Part shown: positions 60,043 through 64,000 of the stretch, in pieces
How positions within the stretch are numbered: the stretch's first letter is position 1
How the letters are laid out: each line of letters opens with the position of its first letter
NCBI RefSeq assembly: GCF_025698545.1
Contig: NC_068577.1
Coordinates: forward strand, 6,773,501 to 6,837,500
From: Gossypium raimondii
Taxonomy: Eukaryota > Streptophyta > Magnoliopsida > Malvales > Malvaceae
Direction: 5' to 3'
Length of the DNA: 64,000 nt
Notes under the pieces: generated by a model
Told to the model about the DNA's origin: nothing
The model's database searches: none
The model's input: only the letters and a program-made list of their open reading frames with translations
Translations under genes and position numbers: made by a program

Positions 60043-61790
60043 TATTGCATAAAATTGAAATAATTTTATAAATTCATATTACTGTATCAATTTAAAATAA
60101 TGTCATAACAATTATCAAAAAAAAAATCTACTAAAAATCATTAAACTTATAAATAAAGACATAAATAAAATAAATTAAAAAATTAGCGGCGCTTATACAG
60201 AAAACGCCGCTGGAGAACAAGATTTGTGGCGTTTATTGAGAAAACGCCGCAAAATGTGTAAACGAAACGACTTCGTTTTTATACTGTTTTACTGGCATTA
60301 GCGGCGTCTTTGTAAAAACGCCGCAAATGAAAGTTATGTATTTTAGGTTTTGGGATTAATATTTTAGTTTTGTTGTATACGGTTTGGGGTTTTAGGGTTC
60401 GATACATAATGTTTATTAATTTAGGATTACAATTTTATGTTTAGGGTTTTGGGTTTAGGTTTACGGCTTGAGGAATAGGGTTTAGGGTTTGAGTTTACAT
60501 GTTAGTTTTAATGCGAGGTTTACGGCTTATAAGATATATTAATGATCAAATTTATTGTTTTACGGCTTGATGTTTTAGGGTACAAAAGCAAAAAAAAACA
60601 ATTAAAATTAGATGAACTTTTTACTTCTTATTATGTCACTAGTATATAAGAGACAGGTTATATATATATATATATATATATAATATGCCACGATATGCAT
60701 ATATATATGTTATATATTATACATATATTGCATAAAATTGAAATAATTTTATAAATTCATATTGATGTATCAATTTAAAATAATGTCATAACAATTATCA
60801 AAATAAAAAATCTACTAAAAATCATTAGACTTATAAATAAAGACAAATAAAATAAATTGAAAAATTAGCGGCGTTTATACAGAAAACGCCGCTATAGAAC
60901 AGATTTGTATCCGAAACGACTTCGTTTTTACACTGTTTATTGGTATTAGCGGCGTTTTTGTAAAAACGCCGCAAATGGAAGTTATGCATTTTAGGGTTTT
61001 GGGATTAATATTTTAGTTTTGTTGCATACGGTTTGGGGTTTTAGGGTTTGATACATAATGTTTATTAATTTAGGATTATAATTTTATGTTTAGGGTTTTG
61101 GATTAAGGTTTAGGGCTTGAGGAATGGGGTTTAGGGTTTGAGTTTACATGTTAGTTTTAATGCGAGGTTTACGGCTTATAAGATGTATTAATGATCAAAT
61201 TTACTGTTTTACGGCTTGATGTTTATGGTTTATGGTTCACACGTATTGATAATTTGAATGTTACAATGCTTGGTTTTTGCCTTCGGATTTGCATGAATTT
61301 TACGAGTTAGCTAGGGTTTAGCCTTTAATTTTAATGTTTACGGTTTATAGGGATTAATAGCTTCGGGTTTTAGGGTACAAAACCAAAAAAAAAAAATTAA
61401 AATTCTTTCTGCTTTTTACTTCTTATTATATATGTCACTAGTATATATGATTATAAGTGACAGGGTTATATATATATATATATATATAATATATGCCATG
61501 ATATATATCTATGCATATATATATGTTATATATTATATATATATAGTACTGCATAAAATTGAAATAATTTTATAAATGCATATTACTATATCAATTTAAA
61601 ATAATGTCATAACAATTATCAAAAAAAAAAAATATCTATTAGAAATTATTAAACTTATAAATAAAGACAAATAAATTGAAAACATAGCGGCGCTTATACA
61701 GAAAACGCCGCTATAGAACAAGATTTCTGGCGTTTAGTGGCGTTTTTATTAAAAACCCCGCAAATATATTTAATTGAAACGGCGTCGTTT
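60043..61790. repeat. Three large direct repeats inside the CACTA element
   Basis: Copies begin at about 60043, 60729 and 61549 with TTGCATAAAATTGAAATAAT or close variants. The full unit (about 690-820 bp) contains an AGCGGCG hairpin, a TTAGGGTTT-rich stretch, a GCGAGGTTTACGGCTTATAA segment and a (TA)n run. The third copy is short, ending near 61790. Confidence 0.85.
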
Positions 61791-61799
61791 AATGAGAGA

Positions 61800-62420
61800 T
61801 CAGATTTCGGGGTATATCCCCTCTCCCAGCGCCAATTTCATTTTCCCTATTCTAAAATCCCTAAGTTCTGAAATCCCTAACTCATAAACGGTTTTAGCTT
61901 TCTCCCATTTCTGAAAATCAATTCTGTATCTCTTTCAAATTTAGTTGTTTTGCTGTTTCAATTTGTTGCAAAACTGATAAAAACCGGGTTCGTACATTCC
62001 GTAGACACAGACAGTTGACGGAGAACGTCGAGGAGCATCGTCGGAATTGGTGGTCGGGGTAATAATTATTCAAGGTTCGCTTTCCCCATTCTGCCTCCGT
62101 ATACATTGGGTTTTCCCCAATTTGTTAATTCTATTTTTCCTTCCCTGTTATTGTGCTGAGAAACTGACATTAAAAAAAATATACTCTGTTTAATTATAGG
62201 GTTTTCGGTCTTCCTCTTCAATTTTTGTTCATCGTTTTGAAGGTAATGTAATGCTTCGAATGTTTATTTATTTTCTGAATGGTTTCATTGGTATTATTCC
62301 GATTTTATAGGGTCTGTGTTTAGGGTTTCATTCAATTCCATTTCGTTGCTTCCTTTTCTGTTTTCTGCATCGTTTAGCAGGTGAGGGATTTAGGTACAAT
62401 TTCTTTCTGATTCCTTCTGT
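61800..62420 (+). promoter_or_regulatory. Putative leader of the CACTA transposase gene
   Basis: GAAACGGCGTCGTTT at 61777-61791 precedes a CT-rich stretch like a plant 5' UTR (61815-61920). Donor- and acceptor-like sites follow (for example TTTAGCAGGTGAGGG at about 62375-62389). No ORF begins here that I recognise. Inference. Confidence 0.35.
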
Positions 62421-62923
62421 GCTAATACAATATTAAGTTGAAAAGCATTGACGTGTGTTCTGTGCTAATATATTTTTGCCATCATATTGCTAAGAAATGC
62501 TGGTATTTTGGTTGTGTTGTGTGATTAACTGCTGCATCATGGCATAGGCTCGACTTAGAAGGGGACGCTTTTGAATTAAATAGTAGACCTGCTAGCTAAC
62601 ATTTACTTGGTCTTGTATGTTGCTTTGACACATGTTTCATTCTAGTACTTTTATCCTGGTAAATATTAGATTAAACAGAAACCACCACATATCATCTAAT
62701 TCGTACATTGATTTATTTTAACTATCAATGTAGTTAGTGACAAAAACCATTAATTGGAAAGTTTAATTGAGTGCAAATTTAATATAACGGTTAAGCAATG
62801 GCTACTGTGCATTATTTGCGTAATGTGAATTCAGTTTGTAATTTATAAGTTCGGTTTGGCTAAAGTTATGATTTAAATTTATTTTATTGTCGCTAATCAT
62901 ACATGGATTATAAGTATATGGTA

Positions 62924-62964
<41 letters not shown>

Positions 62965-64000
62965 TGATGTTTAATATATGAAATTCGCATAACTTATAAG
63001 GTACTTGGCATGTTTGTCATATGTATTAAAACATATAATGTTAAGCTATTTCACATTGGTTAGGTGATATATATATATATATATATGTGTGAAATGTATG
63101 ATATGCCTGAATTTAATAAATAATTAAATATAGGTTATGATTTTACGATTGTAATATGCTTGCAAAGGTTCCAGATGCTTATAATAGGTTTGCTATTTAG
63201 AAAACAGTTGTTATTAGTCTTGGTATTTGCATTATTTGCCTTTAAATCAACTTTATTTTCAAAACGTCCTTAATGAAACTGTTGATAATCAAATGGGTAG
63301 CAATTTTGACAAAATTATTTGCTTTATAGCGTTGGGAATAGAATGAGTATCATCTAATTGTTTGCGTAATGTTGTTTGTCTAATATCCTTACCCAATTGA
63401 CATAATTTTTTATGTTTAATTTAGAAGAAAATGTGATTTCTCCGCATGATTTGGTTAGGTTAGGTTTCAACATATATTCATATATATGTTCAATTTTAAA
63501 CCTCTAATAGAAATCTAATTCAATTGTCATGTACCTTTTTTTAAGTTTGTGAGTATAAACTCCTGTTTTTTTAAGTTTTTGGCTTTAATTCCTACATTTT
63601 TTTGGTACTAATGTATTTCATCTTTTTTTCCAGGATTTGCTTCAATTGAGGAAATTTAAGGTATTTATTCCTATGTTTCTCTATTTTGTTTTCTTATAAA
63701 AAAGTCAAATTGTTAAAAAATTTCTGTTATATTTTAGTTGTATAGTTTAATTATTATTTCTCATTTTTGAAGGAGTTTCAATTACCAATTTAGCTAAATT
63801 TATTTCTTTATGCACTTATTACATTATTTTATACATAATGTTAAGAATTGCTATTCGGCAAAGGCAATTGTTTTAAACTATTAAATTTGAATACAACTCT
63901 TAAACATATATATTTGAGTAATTGAATAAATTATGGGCGAATCGTTTAATCGTTTTACCGTTTGTAAATCATCGATTTCGATATTTTGTGTTGCAATTAT
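62420..64000. other. AT-rich interior of the CACTA element
   Basis: No coding region recognised. (TA)n runs at about 62926-62960 and 63067-63086. Confidence 0.5.

Larger units (their letters stand above)
59177..64000 (+). mobile_element. CACTA (En/Spm) transposon, 5' part, runs off the window
   Basis: Begins CACTACACCAAAATAGGG after the trinucleotide AAT. The first 620 bp are dense subterminal repeats TAGCGGCGTTTTT and their complements AAAAACGCCGCTA, the usual transposase-binding array. Further AGCGGCG pairs occur at 60184-60325, 60866-60973 and 61686-61755 within three internal repeats. From about 61800 the DNA changes to leader-like sequence with pyrimidine-rich tracts. I see no transposase ORF before 64000, so the gene probably lies further right. 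The right terminus and 3-bp target duplication cannot be checked here. Confidence 0.85.

Noticed and set aside
61918..62106. Minus-strand ORF of 62 codons
   Set aside because: Lies antisense in the presumed CACTA leader with no recognisable motif.
1..64000. CRISPR arrays, bacterial operons, ribosome-binding sites, rRNA or tRNA genes
   Set aside because: None seen; the gene structure is that of a plant nuclear genome.

Overview
This window looks like nuclear DNA of a dicot plant, most probably cotton (Gossypium, Malvaceae). The genes have many short introns with plant-type splice sites. The intergenic DNA is AT-rich and packed with long (2.3-3.0 kb) Ty3/gypsy-type LTRs, one of which carries the CACACGGCCGTGT-type repeats I associate with cotton LTRs. 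The genus call rests on recognising repeats and gene families, not on a database search. About 80-90 percent of the window is repeat-derived or non-coding.

Three genes look intact. (1) A 13-exon group-1 high-affinity sulfate transporter (minus strand, 20396-23689, 658 aa). (2) A single-exon F-box/kelch gene related to Arabidopsis At1g22040 (plus strand, 45725-47161, 478 aa). (3) An 8-exon SERK-like gene (minus strand, 47779-53683, 243 aa) whose reading frame stops right after the transmembrane segment, so there is no kinase domain. The last two are convergent, about 600 bp apart. No operon-like cooperation is expected; they act independently in sulfate uptake, ubiquitin targeting and surface receptor signalling.

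Left part (1-20 kb). A gypsy-type LTR enters from the left edge and ends at 2858. A decayed Mutator-like element follows (about 2.9-7.1 kb); it carries the N-terminal part of a MuDR transposase on plus and a plant-mobile-domain (PMD) pseudogene on minus. Next comes a duplicated locus (7.2-18.7 kb) with two copies of a B3-domain (DUF313-type) gene. Solo LTRs of one family were inserted into both copies: one in the B3 coding region (10972-13742) and one just upstream of the start codon (15597-17867), each with its 5-bp target duplication.

Middle (25-44 kb). Gene-free and repeat-rich: two inverted copies of a TATA-bearing retroelement/pararetrovirus-like promoter region, an LTR of family C (30.8-33.6 kb), a 3.0-kb solo LTR of family B (34382-37397, TSD AGCTA), a 1164-bp non-autonomous hAT element (39312-40475, 8-bp TSD) and a third solo LTR of family A (41073-43727, TSD GTGTT).

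Right part (44-64 kb). The F-box and SERK-like genes; the latter's introns hold a 443-bp Mutator-type MITE with a 9-bp TSD and a three-level nest of inverted repeats. Then a stack of nested insertions: gypsy reverse-transcriptase fragment, LTR B, LTR A fragment, LTR C, and finally the 5' part of a CACTA (En/Spm) transposon starting at 59177 and running off the right edge.

The most notable observations are the kinase-less SERK gene, the B3 pair hit twice by the same LTR family, an intron-like structure conserved in the three family-A solo LTRs, the nested palindromes, and the MuDR/PMD composite element.
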